DNA of 64,000 bases from Candidatus Sulfurimonas baltica (GTDB taxonomy: Bacteria; Campylobacterota; Campylobacteria; Campylobacterales; Sulfurimonadaceae). Below the pieces are notes generated by a model, which worked only from the letters and a program-made list of their open reading frames with translations, was not told the DNA's origin and ran no database searches. The position numbers were made by a program, and so were the translations under genes. Of this stretch, positions 17,420 to 27,013 are shown piece by piece. The stretch spans positions 1,364,001 through 1,428,000 of the forward strand of contig NZ_CP054492.1 in assembly GCF_015265455.1 (NCBI RefSeq). Direction: 5' to 3'. Position 1 is the stretch's first letter. Every line of letters begins with the position of its first letter.

Positions 17420-19252
17420 TTAAAGAGCGCTTTTAAAATCTTTTTTTGCTATCTCAACGGCTCCATCAAAATTTAAAATTTTACCGCCATACAATTTTGC
17501 AAACGCACTGGCATCTTCATAGTTTGAAAATGCATATTTACTCTCTACGCTCATAGTCCCTTTTTGTCTGCTGCCAACTACGTAAAAAGCTTTTGTCACA
17601 TCTATAAATTTCAAACTTTTCGCATCAACAACCTGAATATTTTCAAGAGGAAGTTTATTTACATGTAGGTCATCAACAAGACAGTAAAGAGAGCAGTATT
17701 GTCTAGCCTCACCGTTTAGTGTGGCTGCATGATTTGTTTTATAAAATATAACCAAATCCATGCCGCATAAAATTCCATCTCTCTTGTTCTCTCCAGACTG
17801 AAGAAGTGTTGCATCAATTAAGGAGACTGATTGAAACCTTTTAGTGTTTGGAGCATGATGCGAAAACTTTTTAGCACCATAGGTTTTAAAGGCATAAACT
17901 TTATAGACATTAAGCCACAGATAAAAAATAATTAGACTAGAAGCGGCTACAAACGCTACTATTTTGGCAATTTTTGAAGCACTGAAAAAGTTTATTCTCT
18001 TTGCCATAATTATAAATGCCCAAACAACGGCAATGTAATTAAAAATAGCAAATATTCTAAGCCAGCTATCTCCTCTTGCAGCGATTGGTTCTACTCTGTT
18101 TTGAGTAAGATTAAAACCTTGAATAAATCCATTTGCTATATCGCTGTAGTGGTGTAAAAAGAAAAATTCGTAAGTGTGTGAGAGTCCCCCTATTATAAAC
18201 AGAGGTGCAAAAGCATAACCTAGAGTATAAAACACTCTTTTGAAATCTTCTTTCAAAACTTTTGCCGCAATGTACATTCCCAAGTATACTAAAGAGATTG
18301 TTATAAGCATTGCAAAAAACAGTGCACTGATTCCTACATAATCAACTCCACTAATAGCTATTTTATCTTCTAAAAAAAGACCGAGTTTCGACCATATAAA
18401 TTCATCAGATATTGCAACACGTCCAAGTGCGTGGTGAAAACTCATGGCAATGGAAATTGCCGCTGTTATCAGAATGAAAGCCCAAACTTCAGCTTTTTGT
18501 ATCTTAAAGTTTTTAAAAAGCGACTCAGATGGCTTTGTAAATTTTAAACTTACTGCCTCACATGCACTACTGCAATCCATACACAAAGTACAGTCCGTCA
18601 TGCTTGAGCGTTTATCAAAGGTAAATGGTTTGAGGTTGTATGAACATGCATCTGCACACTCAAATGTTGTACAAGTCTTACAAGAATTTTCATAAGTACC
18701 GAGCGTTACAAAAGAAATTTTTCCAAAACCTCTCATCAAAGTCCCTATAGGACATATTGATTTGCAGTAGCTCATATCTTTATATATATAAAAAAACACA
18801 ACTGAGATAACCGTTAAAACAATAAAAAAGATTGATGAAGCTATTGGAGTTTTATAGGCCTCAGGATATATATAATAAACCACCCAAAAACCCACTATAA
18901 GAAGCAAAAGACCGACAAAAGGGTTAGAGAGTACTTTAGGCATCTTTTTTTTAAGGCCGAAGTTAGTTATATATTTTCCCATAAAGCCATGTGGACAGAT
19001 ACCGCAAAAAATTCTGCCAAAAGTCGAGAGTGTAACAACTACAAACAGTGGCCAGAACAATGACCAAAAAACTGCAGTTGTAAAGATGTTTTCCTCTTTT
19101 ACATGATGGATAAGTCCAAAGTATATAGCATATATAAATAACTCCAGAAGTATTAATCTAAGACCCATTATAAACAATTGATTTTTAAATAAAAACCTTA
19201 AAACAGGAATATTAAATATGTCACTCTTATCTCTTATTTGTTTTTCAACCAT
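17420..19252 (-). CDS. Membrane polyferredoxin (NosR/CcoG/NapH-like 4Fe-4S protein)
   Basis: 610 residues, with about ten or more membrane helices and four cysteine clusters: GRIFCGICPHG, CKSICPIGT, CKTCTTFECADAC and CTLCMDCSSACEAV. The last two are a paired 4Fe-4S ferredoxin set. The membrane-bound half resembles NapH/NosR/CcoG electron carriers, which move electrons between quinol or periplasmic donors and metal clusters. A C-terminal non-membrane region (about 455-610) carries a further cysteine trio (CSLYC) and is not assigned. It lies 8 bp after the TonB receptor gene, so the pair probably act together in metal acquisition or reduction; that is inference. Confidence 0.85.
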   Translation of the reverse strand: MVEKQIRDKSDIFNIPVLRFLFKNQLFIMGLRLILLELFIYAIYFGLIHHVKEENIFTTAVFWSLFWPLFVVVTLSTFGRIFCGICPHGFMGKYITNFGLKKKMPKVLSNPFVGLLLLIVGFWVVYYIYPEAYKTPIASSIFFIVLTVISVVFFYIYKDMSYCKSICPIGTLMRGFGKISFVTLGTYENSCKTCTTFECADACSYNLKPFTFDKRSSMTDCTLCMDCSSACEAVSLKFTKPSESLFKNFKIQKAEVWAFILITAAISIAMSFHHALGRVAISDEFIWSKLGLFLEDKIAISGVDYVGISALFFAMLITISLVYLGMYIAAKVLKEDFKRVFYTLGYAFAPLFIIGGLSHTYEFFFLHHYSDIANGFIQGFNLTQNRVEPIAARGDSWLRIFAIFNYIAVVWAFIIMAKRINFFSASKIAKIVAFVAASSLIIFYLWLNVYKVYAFKTYGAKKFSHHAPNTKRFQSVSLIDATLLQSGENKRDGILCGMDLVIFYKTNHAATLNGEARQYCSLYCLVDDLHVNKLPLENIQVVDAKSLKFIDVTKAFYVVGSRQKGTMSVESKYAFSNYEDASAFAKLYGGKILNFDGAVEIAKKDFKSAL

Positions 19253-19260
19253 AATAATTC

Positions 19261-21354
19261 CTAAAATAGATAGCTATAAGTAAGCATTGAACTCATTGGA
19301 GCTCCGGCCTTGTATGATTCATTGCCGTATACATTTTTTAAAGCTTCCATTGCATAATACTTATTTGTCATATTTTTAATATTCAACTGTATATTATGCG
19401 ATTTATATCCATAACCCACCATTAAATTAGTAACAAATTTAAACCCTTCATATTTTTTTGTATTTGCATTGTCCATATAGTAGCTGCCCCAACTTTTTGC
19501 GGTCACTCGTGTTTTAAAGCCGTTTGACATGTTAAATGCGGCAAAAAGCGAATACTGGTTTTTTGGAATATACGGCAGATAGTTTGAATCTCTAGAGACT
19601 AATCCAGCACCGACTTTTTCATTGAATTTTTTAAATTTAAAATCACTAAAAGCATAGCTGCCACCAATGTTCATATTCTGAGATAATTTATATACACCGT
19701 TAAACTCCAAACCTCTTTTTTGAGTCTTTCCGGCGTTGTCATATATAGAGTTGCCGTTAGAATCTAAAATCTGAATAATCTCGTCATCTACATCATTTTG
19801 ATAAACAGCCAAATCATATGAGATATTTTTGGCTCTTGTTTTAATACCAACTTCATAGTTTAAACTTGTTGATTTTTCCAAAGATTCATTCTCGCCTAAT
19901 TCACTTGTAGTAGGAGCTTGATTGGCCGTTGCTATAGATACATACATGTTTGTAGTCTCAGTTAGCTTATAAGTCGCCCCAACTCTTGATGATAGAAGCG
20001 TATATGACTTATCGGTTGTATAAAGACCAACTCCTGTTATATAGTTTTTTGAGCTGTAATCATAAGCAGTAATCTCATTGCCACTTATGTCAAAACTTAG
20101 TTTATCAACTCTTGTGCTAAAATCACATGTCAAGCCGTTAAGAGGTGAAAATGTCTCCATTATGTAAGCCCCATAAAGTGTAGTTGTACTATCCTCAGTT
20201 TGTGCCAAATCGCCTTTTACATCAGATAGTGTCTCACTTATATATGGAGTAAATGGCCATCCAGACGCAGGTAGAGTTACGTAATGTGCATATTTATACT
20301 TTCTGGAATCTTTGGTTATATCTGCTTTAAGAGTTACCCCAGCCACCAAAGAGGCTTTATCTCCAAATAAATTATGATTATAATCAAACTCTAAATCGGT
20401 TCCATATACACTGTTGTTGTCGCTCTCGTTTATTATTCCTGTTACCGGATGAAAGTGATCCCATGTATTAAAATAAAACCTTGGTTTGTAAGTTGTATCC
20501 CCTACCTCTTTTTCATACCTGACATTAAGGGCTAATATTTTTGAATCTCTTGAGCTATTTTGAAATTGTGCGCTTGTGTCGTGCTGTTCACCCGTACTCT
20601 CAAAAGTTGCGAACTCGCTGGCCGTCATTGATGTTGGTATATTCATATTTGATTGAGTATAAGAGAGCTCTGTTTCTATTGATGAATCATCTTCGAATAA
20701 ATGACCATACTTTAAACTAAATTGAGTGGCATCAAATTCATTATTATCTCTCCACTCATTATCTATCTTCCTCTTACTAAAAGTTACTGAAGTAAAATCG
20801 TTTTCACCAAGAGCACCTCTGAGTTTTAGATTAAGATTTCTTTGCCCATCATCACCGAAACCAAGTTTTATTCTGTTGTAATCTTCCTCAAATACAGACT
20901 TTGTTATAAGTTGAATTACGCCACCTGTTGCATTGGCAGCATTTATAGAGCCTGGCCCTTTTTGCACCTCTATACTGGCTACATCTTGCATGTCTATAAA
21001 ATCAAATCTGGTAAATGAGTCTGGGTCAGTTAGAGGCACTCCATCTTTCATAACCATAACTTCCCTTACACCATATCTAGCTTTAAGCCCTGCTCCTCTG
21101 ATTATAAGTCTCGGACTGGGAGAGTTTGTGGATGACTCTGCATTTACACCCGGTATATTTTCTATGGCCTCTTGTATATTTAGTATGTTTTTATCCCCAA
21201 TAGTTTTCTCATCAACAACTGAAATTGATTGCGACACCTCTTTTGTCCCTTTAAAGATTTTGGTTGCTGTTACACTAATGGCATCTAAGCTGACATCTTG
21301 AGCATTAAGTGACGAGAGTGCCAATAGTGTTATAAGTGAATATCTATATTTCAT
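19261..21354 (-). CDS. TonB-dependent outer-membrane receptor
   Basis: 697 residues: signal peptide, a TonB-box-like segment (LDAISVTATKIF), a plug domain (IGDKNILNIQEAIENIPGVNAES, GAGLKARYGVREVMVMKDGVPLTDPD) and a 22-strand-type barrel ending YSYLF. This is a full-length FecA/FepA-like receptor. The ligand is not determined by sequence. It is followed by the polyferredoxin gene in the same direction with an 8-bp gap, and the superoxide reductase gene is divergent upstream. I saw no clear Fur box in the 200-bp upstream gap. Confidence 0.93.
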   Translation of the reverse strand: MKYRYSLITLLALSSLNAQDVSLDAISVTATKIFKGTKEVSQSISVVDEKTIGDKNILNIQEAIENIPGVNAESSTNSPSPRLIIRGAGLKARYGVREVMVMKDGVPLTDPDSFTRFDFIDMQDVASIEVQKGPGSINAANATGGVIQLITKSVFEEDYNRIKLGFGDDGQRNLNLKLRGALGENDFTSVTFSKRKIDNEWRDNNEFDATQFSLKYGHLFEDDSSIETELSYTQSNMNIPTSMTASEFATFESTGEQHDTSAQFQNSSRDSKILALNVRYEKEVGDTTYKPRFYFNTWDHFHPVTGIINESDNNSVYGTDLEFDYNHNLFGDKASLVAGVTLKADITKDSRKYKYAHYVTLPASGWPFTPYISETLSDVKGDLAQTEDSTTTLYGAYIMETFSPLNGLTCDFSTRVDKLSFDISGNEITAYDYSSKNYITGVGLYTTDKSYTLLSSRVGATYKLTETTNMYVSIATANQAPTTSELGENESLEKSTSLNYEVGIKTRAKNISYDLAVYQNDVDDEIIQILDSNGNSIYDNAGKTQKRGLEFNGVYKLSQNMNIGGSYAFSDFKFKKFNEKVGAGLVSRDSNYLPYIPKNQYSLFAAFNMSNGFKTRVTAKSWGSYYMDNANTKKYEGFKFVTNLMVGYGYKSHNIQLNIKNMTNKYYAMEALKNVYGNESYKAGAPMSSMLTYSYLF

Positions 21355-21555
21355 AATTTTCCTAAGCTAAAAGTTTTTAAGATTTGAACTTTAACTTAAG
21401 ATTGTTACTTATCTGTTAAGTGCAATTGCATTAAAAATAAAAAATATTGATTAATTAAAAATTTCTTAAATAAGATAAATATACTCTTCTTTATGTCAAT
21501 CTAAAAGTTTTAATAGTTACAATGTCATATAAATTAAAAATACAAGGAATTTAAA

Positions 21556-21942
21556 ATGCCAAAGATAAATAAGTATGTAGATATTGACACCGTAGAGCGT
21601 GAAGCTAAAAAAGACCTGATTGACCGTCACTCTCCGTTTATTCACTGTGAAGATACAGCCAAAGCTGGTGAGATGTTTTCAATAACCGTAAAAATGGGTA
21701 ACGAGTATACTCATCCTGATGATTTTGATCACTATATTGCCAACATGTCACTTTTTAACGGTGAGACGCTTCTTGCTCGTGCTGACTTTACACCTGGTGC
21801 TCTTGGAAATATAAAATCTCATGCACAAGTTACATTTAACATTATTCCAACTGGTAAAAAACTAAAACTTACTGCTCAAGCATACTGTACTAAACATGGT
21901 ATTTGGGAATCAACTGAAACAGTAGTTGAAGTAACTGAATAA
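21556..21942 (+). CDS. Superoxide reductase (neelaredoxin/desulfoferrodoxin family, class II)
   Basis: 128 residues. Reduces superoxide to hydrogen peroxide at a mononuclear iron with one Cys and four His. The expected ligands are in place: His25 (RHSPFI), His53 and His59 (THPDDFDHYI), Cys111 and His114 (AYCTKHGIW). The desulforedoxin-type N-terminal rubredoxin-like domain is absent, so it is the one-iron class. The ATG at 21556 follows an AAGGA ribosome site. It stands alone, with a palindromic hairpin after its stop. Such enzymes are typical of microaerophilic Campylobacterota. Confidence 0.93.
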   Translation: MPKINKYVDIDTVEREAKKDLIDRHSPFIHCEDTAKAGEMFSITVKMGNEYTHPDDFDHYIANMSLFNGETLLARADFTPGALGNIKSHAQVTFNIIPTGKKLKLTAQAYCTKHGIWESTETVVEVTE

Positions 21943-21963
21943 CTATAAAATTTTCACCTTTTC

Positions 21964-21985
21964 AATAGGACTTTAAAGTCCTATT
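21964..21985 (+). terminator. 22-bp perfect palindrome after superoxide reductase
   Basis: AATAGGACTTT is followed directly by its reverse complement AAAGTCCTATT, forming a long hairpin 21 bp after the stop codon. There is no clean T run, so it is more a transcript-end stabiliser than a textbook terminator. Confidence 0.6.
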
Positions 21986-22134
21986 ATACACACTTCTTTA
22001 GATAAAAATCAAAACTATTCATTATCATAATTTTATAGTATTTTTTTATGTTACACATGTGATATATATATGTTTTTTGGAACAATGATTGCTCCCTATA
22101 TAATTAATATCTATATTAAAAGCCAAGAGCTTTT

Positions 22135-23724
22135 ATGGTAAAAAAATTTGGAGATTATGTGGAACTAAACAATAACACAATAGAAAATAGCAATTTTACT
22201 ATCACATCTCCTAATGAAATTTTTAATATTTTAAAAAAAATAGAAAAAATAGAAAAAAACAATATTATTATCCATATAATATCTTCTTCAGATAACACAC
22301 AAATGCTTCAAAATTTAAAAAAAGAGATAAACGGTGTAGTTCCACAGGCAAAGATAGTTTTTCTCAAACACAATGAAAAATCTAAAATATGCTTGAATGT
22401 TTATACTTTAAAAGATGATGCAGAGAGTAAAGATTTCAGCAATGAGATATTCAATAAACTCTATAGAGACAATTCAAATAAAAGCGGCGAAATAATCAAA
22501 TACAGGAACAAGCTTCTTAGCAGATATTTTACTGATCACTTAACAAATCTTCCAAATGTTTATCAGTTAAGAGGAGACTTAGAGGAGAATGAAAACTTCA
22601 CATTGATTATTTTTAACATAGACAATTTTCAGACAATTAATAATTTTTATGGATACTTGATTGGAGATTATGTAATTGAAAATGTTGCCAAATATCTTCA
22701 AAGAAATATTCCAGAATATGATGTTTATAAACTATCTGGTGATGAGTTTGCGCTTGTCATAAACAAAAACATGTTTTTTTATGACTTAAAAGAGCACCTA
22801 AGTAACCTTTATGATCGTTTGAAAGACATTTCAGTTAAATATCAGGGTATTAATATATTTGTTAATGTCACCCTAGCCTCATCAGTCAACGGAGACAATA
22901 CAAATATATTTTCCAAAGTCTCAATGGCACTCAGGCATGCTAAAGAGATTCGTGCCCATTTTTGGATATATGAAGATAAAATGGATTTTGAAAATAATTA
23001 TGCAAAAAAACTTCAGTTATCGGATGTCGTAAGAGAGGCTGTTAGCAATTTTAGGATTGTTCCATATTATCAGGCTATTATAGATACCAAAACTTCTAAA
23101 ATAATGAAATATGAGTGTCTGGCAAGACTCATAGATATAAATGGAAAAGTGTTGTCACCACTAGACTTTATACCTATAGCAAAAAAGATAAAAAACTACC
23201 ATATAGTTACACAAACAATAATTGATAAATCATTCGCTACGTTTGAAATTCTTGATTTTGAATTTACAATAAATTTATCAATAGAAGATATTGTAAACAA
23301 AGAGATGTTTATATTTATCATGAATAAATTAAAAAATTCAAAAGTATCAAATAAAGTTACTTTTGAAATACTAGAATCAGATGCTATAGAGGATTTTAAG
23401 AAAGTTGAACGATTTATCTGTGAAGTAAAAAGATATGGTGCCAAGATTGCTATAGATGACTTTGGAAGCGGTTACTCTAACTTTGCATATTTGACTAAAA
23501 TGAGTGCTGACTATATAAAAATAGACGGTTCTTTAGTTAAAGAGATTGACACAGACAGAAGTTCCCTTTTAGTTGTGGAAACTATAGTTGAGTTTGCAAA
23601 AAAACTTGGAATTAAGACTATTGCAGAGTATGTTCATTCTCGTGTTATTATGGATAGAGTTAAAGAACTAGGTGTTGATTACTCTCAGGGTTATTACATA
23701 GACGAACCATCTTTGATGGCTTAA
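22135..23724 (+). CDS. GGDEF-EAL protein (cyclic-di-GMP turnover), copy 1
   Basis: 529 residues, soluble. An N-terminal ~125-residue region with no named domain is followed by GGDEF (active-site variant SGDEF in YKLSGDEFALV) and EAL (YECLARL in place of xEALxR, then a conserved ILESDAIEDF and DDFGSGYSN loop, and QGYY). The RxxD inhibitory site is absent. The likely start is ATG 22135, but a GTG at 22156 is better placed behind GGAG. About two-thirds identical by eye to the minus-strand protein at 33741-35288, so the two are paralogues. Enzymatic balance cannot be read from sequence. Confidence 0.9.
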   Translation: MVKKFGDYVELNNNTIENSNFTITSPNEIFNILKKIEKIEKNNIIIHIISSSDNTQMLQNLKKEINGVVPQAKIVFLKHNEKSKICLNVYTLKDDAESKDFSNEIFNKLYRDNSNKSGEIIKYRNKLLSRYFTDHLTNLPNVYQLRGDLEENENFTLIIFNIDNFQTINNFYGYLIGDYVIENVAKYLQRNIPEYDVYKLSGDEFALVINKNMFFYDLKEHLSNLYDRLKDISVKYQGINIFVNVTLASSVNGDNTNIFSKVSMALRHAKEIRAHFWIYEDKMDFENNYAKKLQLSDVVREAVSNFRIVPYYQAIIDTKTSKIMKYECLARLIDINGKVLSPLDFIPIAKKIKNYHIVTQTIIDKSFATFEILDFEFTINLSIEDIVNKEMFIFIMNKLKNSKVSNKVTFEILESDAIEDFKKVERFICEVKRYGAKIAIDDFGSGYSNFAYLTKMSADYIKIDGSLVKEIDTDRSSLLVVETIVEFAKKLGIKTIAEYVHSRVIMDRVKELGVDYSQGYYIDEPSLMA

Positions 23725-23818
23725 GTACACTTTAGTAAATACTGAAGCTTTTACTCAGTTAACCAAAAACAAGCAAAAAATAGCTAAAATCTCATAACTA
23801 AAATTTTTAAGGATATTT

Positions 23819-24370
23819 TTGCTTAATCTTCCCAATGCCTTGGCATCACTTCGCATATTGATTGCGCCATTGATGTTTTGGATAATCTTAAACCCAGATT
23901 TTTTTACAGACTCCGGCTATGATATAACATGGAACTACTATACTGCTTCTCTTTTGTTTGTTCTAGCTAGTATTACAGACTTTTTTGATGGCTATATAGC
24001 AAGAGAATGGAATCAGATGACTATGCTTGGCGCTATATTGGACCCTCTTGCGGATAAGATGCTTACACTTGCTGCATTTTTAGGTCTCATGATGATTGGC
24101 GAGGCTTCTGCTTGGGCGATTTATATTATTATAGTTCGTGAGCTTTTCATTACCGGAATTCGAACTGTTGCGGTTAGCGAAGGATTAAGCGTTAAAGCTT
24201 CGTGGGCTGGAAAAATAAAAACAGTTATACAGATGATTGCCATTGGTTTTTTACTAATGCACTGGCCTTTTGCGACTGAGCTTTTATGGTTTGCGGTAGC
24301 TCTTACTCTATACTCAGGATTTGAATATCTTTATGGGTTTAAACAAGCAATTTTAAAAGGTAAAAATTAA
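23819..24370 (+). CDS. pgsA: CDP-diacylglycerol-glycerol-3-phosphate 3-phosphatidyltransferase
   Basis: Makes phosphatidylglycerophosphate from CDP-diacylglycerol, the committed step to phosphatidylglycerol and cardiolipin, in the inner membrane. 183 residues with several membrane helices and the CDP-alcohol phosphatase/transferase motif DG(x)2AR(x)8G(x)3D(x)3D, visible as DFFDGYIARE, GAILDPLADK. The start is TTG at 23819 behind AAGGA. Its last base overlaps the rseP start, giving a pgsA-rseP-yggS unit. Confidence 0.94.
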   Translation: MLNLPNALASLRILIAPLMFWIILNPDFFTDSGYDITWNYYTASLLFVLASITDFFDGYIAREWNQMTMLGAILDPLADKMLTLAAFLGLMMIGEASAWAIYIIIVRELFITGIRTVAVSEGLSVKASWAGKIKTVIQMIAIGFLLMHWPFATELLWFAVALTLYSGFEYLYGFKQAILKGKN

Positions 24371-25422
24371 TGAGTTTTATTATCTCTCTTTTAGTCCTAT
24401 CAGCACTTATATTTTTTCATGAGCTGGGTCACTATTTTGCAGCCCGTGCGATGGGTGTTTATGTTGAAGTTTTCAGTATTGGTTTTGGGAAAAAAATTGC
24501 CTCTTTTTACAAATGGGGTACCGAGTGGAGAATAGCACTTATACCACTTGGCGGATACGTAAGGATGAAGGGTCAAGATGACAGTGACCCTAGTAAAAAA
24601 AGTTACGACAACAACAGTTACAATGTAAAAACACCGATGCAAAAGATTTTTATACTTTTAGCCGGTCCTCTTGCAAACTTTGTTTTAGCATTTTTTCTTT
24701 ATTTTATTATTGCTCTTGGTGGTCCTGGTATTTTATCTCCAGTAATTGGAAATGTTGTGAAAGATTCACCTGCTTTTATTGCAGGATTAGAGTCCAACGA
24801 TACTGTAAAATCTATAAACGGCGTAGAGATTTTCACTTGGTCAGATATGGCTAAGCATATTGAAACTTCAACTGGTTCATTGGATATTGAGATTGTAAGA
24901 AATAATTTTATTGAACACAAAATTTTAACTCCAAAAATCACACAAACTACAAATATGTTCAATGAAATTATACAAAAAAAGATGATAGGAATCGCAAGTG
25001 CAGGAGTTTCTCATAAACTTGAACTAAGTGCAAGCGAGACACTATCCTATGCCACTGAGCAGACTATATATGCATCCACTATGATATTTACTGGTCTTAA
25101 AAAACTTATTGTTGGGGAAGTTCCGGCAAAAGAGCTGGGCGGAGTCATAAGTATAGTTAAAATCACATCAGACGCTGCTGCATACGGATGGATGAGTGTT
25201 TTGGCTTTTGCAGCGCTTATTTCCGTTAATCTTGGAGTTTTAAATCTTCTTCCGATTCCAGCACTTGACGGCGGACATATAATGTTTAATCTCTATGAAT
25301 TTATCTTCAGAAGAGAAGCAAGTGAGGCTATAGTTATAAAACTCACTATCGCTGGATGGGCTATACTTTTCTCGCTTATGGGACTTGGAATATACAACGA
25401 TATTAATAGACTAATGGGGTAA
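24370..25422 (+). CDS. rseP: Site-2 protease (RseP-like zinc metalloprotease)
   Basis: Membrane zinc protease that cleaves anti-sigma factors and other membrane proteins. The HELGH motif is at residues 17-21 (catalytic His17, Glu18, His21), a single PDZ domain follows (about 115-190, SPAFIAGLESNDTVKSINGVEI), and the second metal site is NLLPIPALDGGH near the C-terminus. 350 residues, normal for a single-PDZ member. It starts one base into pgsA and ends 2 bp before the next gene. Confidence 0.95.
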   Translation: MSFIISLLVLSALIFFHELGHYFAARAMGVYVEVFSIGFGKKIASFYKWGTEWRIALIPLGGYVRMKGQDDSDPSKKSYDNNSYNVKTPMQKIFILLAGPLANFVLAFFLYFIIALGGPGILSPVIGNVVKDSPAFIAGLESNDTVKSINGVEIFTWSDMAKHIETSTGSLDIEIVRNNFIEHKILTPKITQTTNMFNEIIQKKMIGIASAGVSHKLELSASETLSYATEQTIYASTMIFTGLKKLIVGEVPAKELGGVISIVKITSDAAAYGWMSVLAFAALISVNLGVLNLLPIPALDGGHIMFNLYEFIFRREASEAIVIKLTIAGWAILFSLMGLGIYNDINRLMG

Positions 25423-25424
25423 AT

Positions 25425-26099
25425 ATGAATCAAGAAGAGTATAAAATCTATATAGACAATGTTATAAGAAGAGTTGAATTTGCAAGAGTTAGAGTCAGCG
25501 CTCATCACATTGTAAAAATTGTAGCAATCAGTAAGTATTCAACAGCCAAAGAGATAGAAGAACTATATAACATAGGTCAAAGAGCTTATGGTGAGAATAA
25601 AGTTCAAGATTTAAAAGCTAAGAGTGAAGAGCTTAAAGAGCTTCCAATTGAGTGGCACTTTGTAGGCAATCTTCAAAAGAATAAAATAAATAATCTTTTA
25701 GATATTGACCCTACTTTGTTTCATGCACTTGACTCTTTAGAGTTGGCTTATGAATTGCAAAAAAAACTAAAAGCTAGAGAAATGACTCTTGATGCGCTGC
25801 TTCAAATAAACTCTGCAAAAGAAGAAAGCAAGCATGGCTTTATGCCCGAGATTGCAAAAGAGAGCTATGAAAAAATAGCTAATGAGTGTCCAAACATCAA
25901 TCTAAAAGGTGTTATGAGCATAGGTGCACATAGTGATGACAAAGATGTAATTAAAAAAAGTTTTGAGATTACACATAAAATTTATAGTGAACTTAAAGGT
26001 GCAACCATTTGTTCTATGGGGATGAGCGGTGATTTTGAGTTAGCAATAGAGTGCGGGTCCAATATGGTTAGACTCGGCTCAGTTTTATTTCCTAAATAA
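25425..26099 (+). CDS. yggS: YggS/PLPBP-family pyridoxal-phosphate homeostasis protein
   Basis: 224 residues, one-domain alanine racemase-like fold. The PLP lysine is Lys37 in KIVAISKYS; the family signatures AYGENKVQDLKAK, WHFVGNLQKNK and GVMSIG are all present, as is the final SMGMSGDFELAIECGSNMVRLGS. It binds PLP without a known catalytic reaction and affects amino-acid and B6 balance. Last gene of the pgsA-rseP unit and convergent with the carbonic anhydrase gene. Confidence 0.94.
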   Translation: MNQEEYKIYIDNVIRRVEFARVRVSAHHIVKIVAISKYSTAKEIEELYNIGQRAYGENKVQDLKAKSEELKELPIEWHFVGNLQKNKINNLLDIDPTLFHALDSLELAYELQKKLKAREMTLDALLQINSAKEESKHGFMPEIAKESYEKIANECPNINLKGVMSIGAHSDDKDVIKKSFEITHKIYSELKGATICSMGMSGDFELAIECGSNMVRLGSVLFPK

Positions 26100-26127
26100 C
26101 TTCTTTAAAAATAATTATCTTACATAT

Positions 26128-26155
26128 CCACTCTAAAATTTGCACTTTAGAGTGG
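26128..26155. terminator. Bidirectional hairpin between convergent genes
   Basis: CCACTCTAAA (26128-26137) pairs perfectly with TTTAGAGTGG (26146-26155) across an 8-base loop, midway between the converging yggS and carbonic anhydrase genes. The flanking sequences are moderately AT-rich. Confidence 0.65.
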
Positions 26156-26192
26156 CACTTGTTTAATAAATAATTCCCAAAGGGGAATTAAA

Positions 26193-26954
26193 TTATTTTA
26201 AAACTTTTCTAGCGTTGATTGGCTGAATTGGTCTATTGTCATTACCGTGCATAACTTCTTTAAACTTAGCAACCTGCTCTTTGTTTACATGTGAGTAGTT
26301 TTGAAGAACAAGCCATCTAACACCCTCGCTACATGGTGGAGTAGTTAAAGAACCGTCAAATCTGTAGTAATCTTTGTTTTGTGGTAAAAAATCTCTTGCT
26401 TTTGCTGCACTAACTCCACAACTAGAAGTTTCTCCGGCTTGATCTGACATCTGATTCCAAACTTTTTTAATTAATTTATTCTCTTCACCATCTTCAAACA
26501 TAAGTGCAACAACAGCCAATTCACCTTTTTCACTAACATGAACAAAATGAGCTTCTAAAGGAAAGTGTTTACCCTCAATTTGATTCTCGCTTGGTGTATG
26601 GAAATGAAACTGTTTTAAATCAAATTGAGTCCCATCAACCTCTATAGAGCTTCCAGGCTTAACATTAACCTGTATAGTATGTCCGTTGTTTATAACCTCT
26701 GCAGCCTCCGTAGTATATGAAAATTTAATCTTATCCAGCCCTTCTGCTGTAGTTACAATGACATCAGAGCTTATATTGACGGGAGACTGATTTCTGCCAT
26801 CTTTACACATAAAATTTTTTGGATCTAAATTACCCCAATTCTCAGGACCTTCATGGCCTGTATAACCCCAATGGGTCCCATGTACACCTGCAAAAAGTGT
26901 AGTACTTAAAACAGCAGCCGTTAAACTGCTTGCCAAAGTTTTTGATAAATTCAT
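26193..26954 (-). CDS. Periplasmic alpha-type carbonic anhydrase
   Basis: 253 residues with a signal peptide (about 1-22). Catalyses CO2 hydration in the periplasm with a zinc held by three His: His117, His119 (QFHFHTPSEN) and His136 (EAHFVH). The substrate-pocket segment SLTTPPCSEGVRW and HWGYTGHEGPENWG are classic. Two cysteines (in the MCKDG segment and the PPCSEG segment) could form the usual disulphide. A monocistronic gene, with a weak promoter-like AT-rich stretch of about 60 bp upstream. Confidence 0.95.
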   Translation of the reverse strand: MNLSKTLASSLTAAVLSTTLFAGVHGTHWGYTGHEGPENWGNLDPKNFMCKDGRNQSPVNISSDVIVTTAEGLDKIKFSYTTEAAEVINNGHTIQVNVKPGSSIEVDGTQFDLKQFHFHTPSENQIEGKHFPLEAHFVHVSEKGELAVVALMFEDGEENKLIKKVWNQMSDQAGETSSCGVSAAKARDFLPQNKDYYRFDGSLTTPPCSEGVRWLVLQNYSHVNKEQVAKFKEVMHGNDNRPIQPINARKVLK

Positions 26955-27013
26955 TTCCTATCCTTATATTTAAATAGTAAAATTATAACTAAATTATCAC
27001 ACTAATAAAAGAT

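Noticed and set aside
22078-22095. GGAACAATGATTGCTCC before the GGDEF-EAL gene as another cassette border
   Set aside because: It shares only the half-sites with S1, has no CTTATATTTG start, and lies in backbone DNA; at most a shared regulator site.
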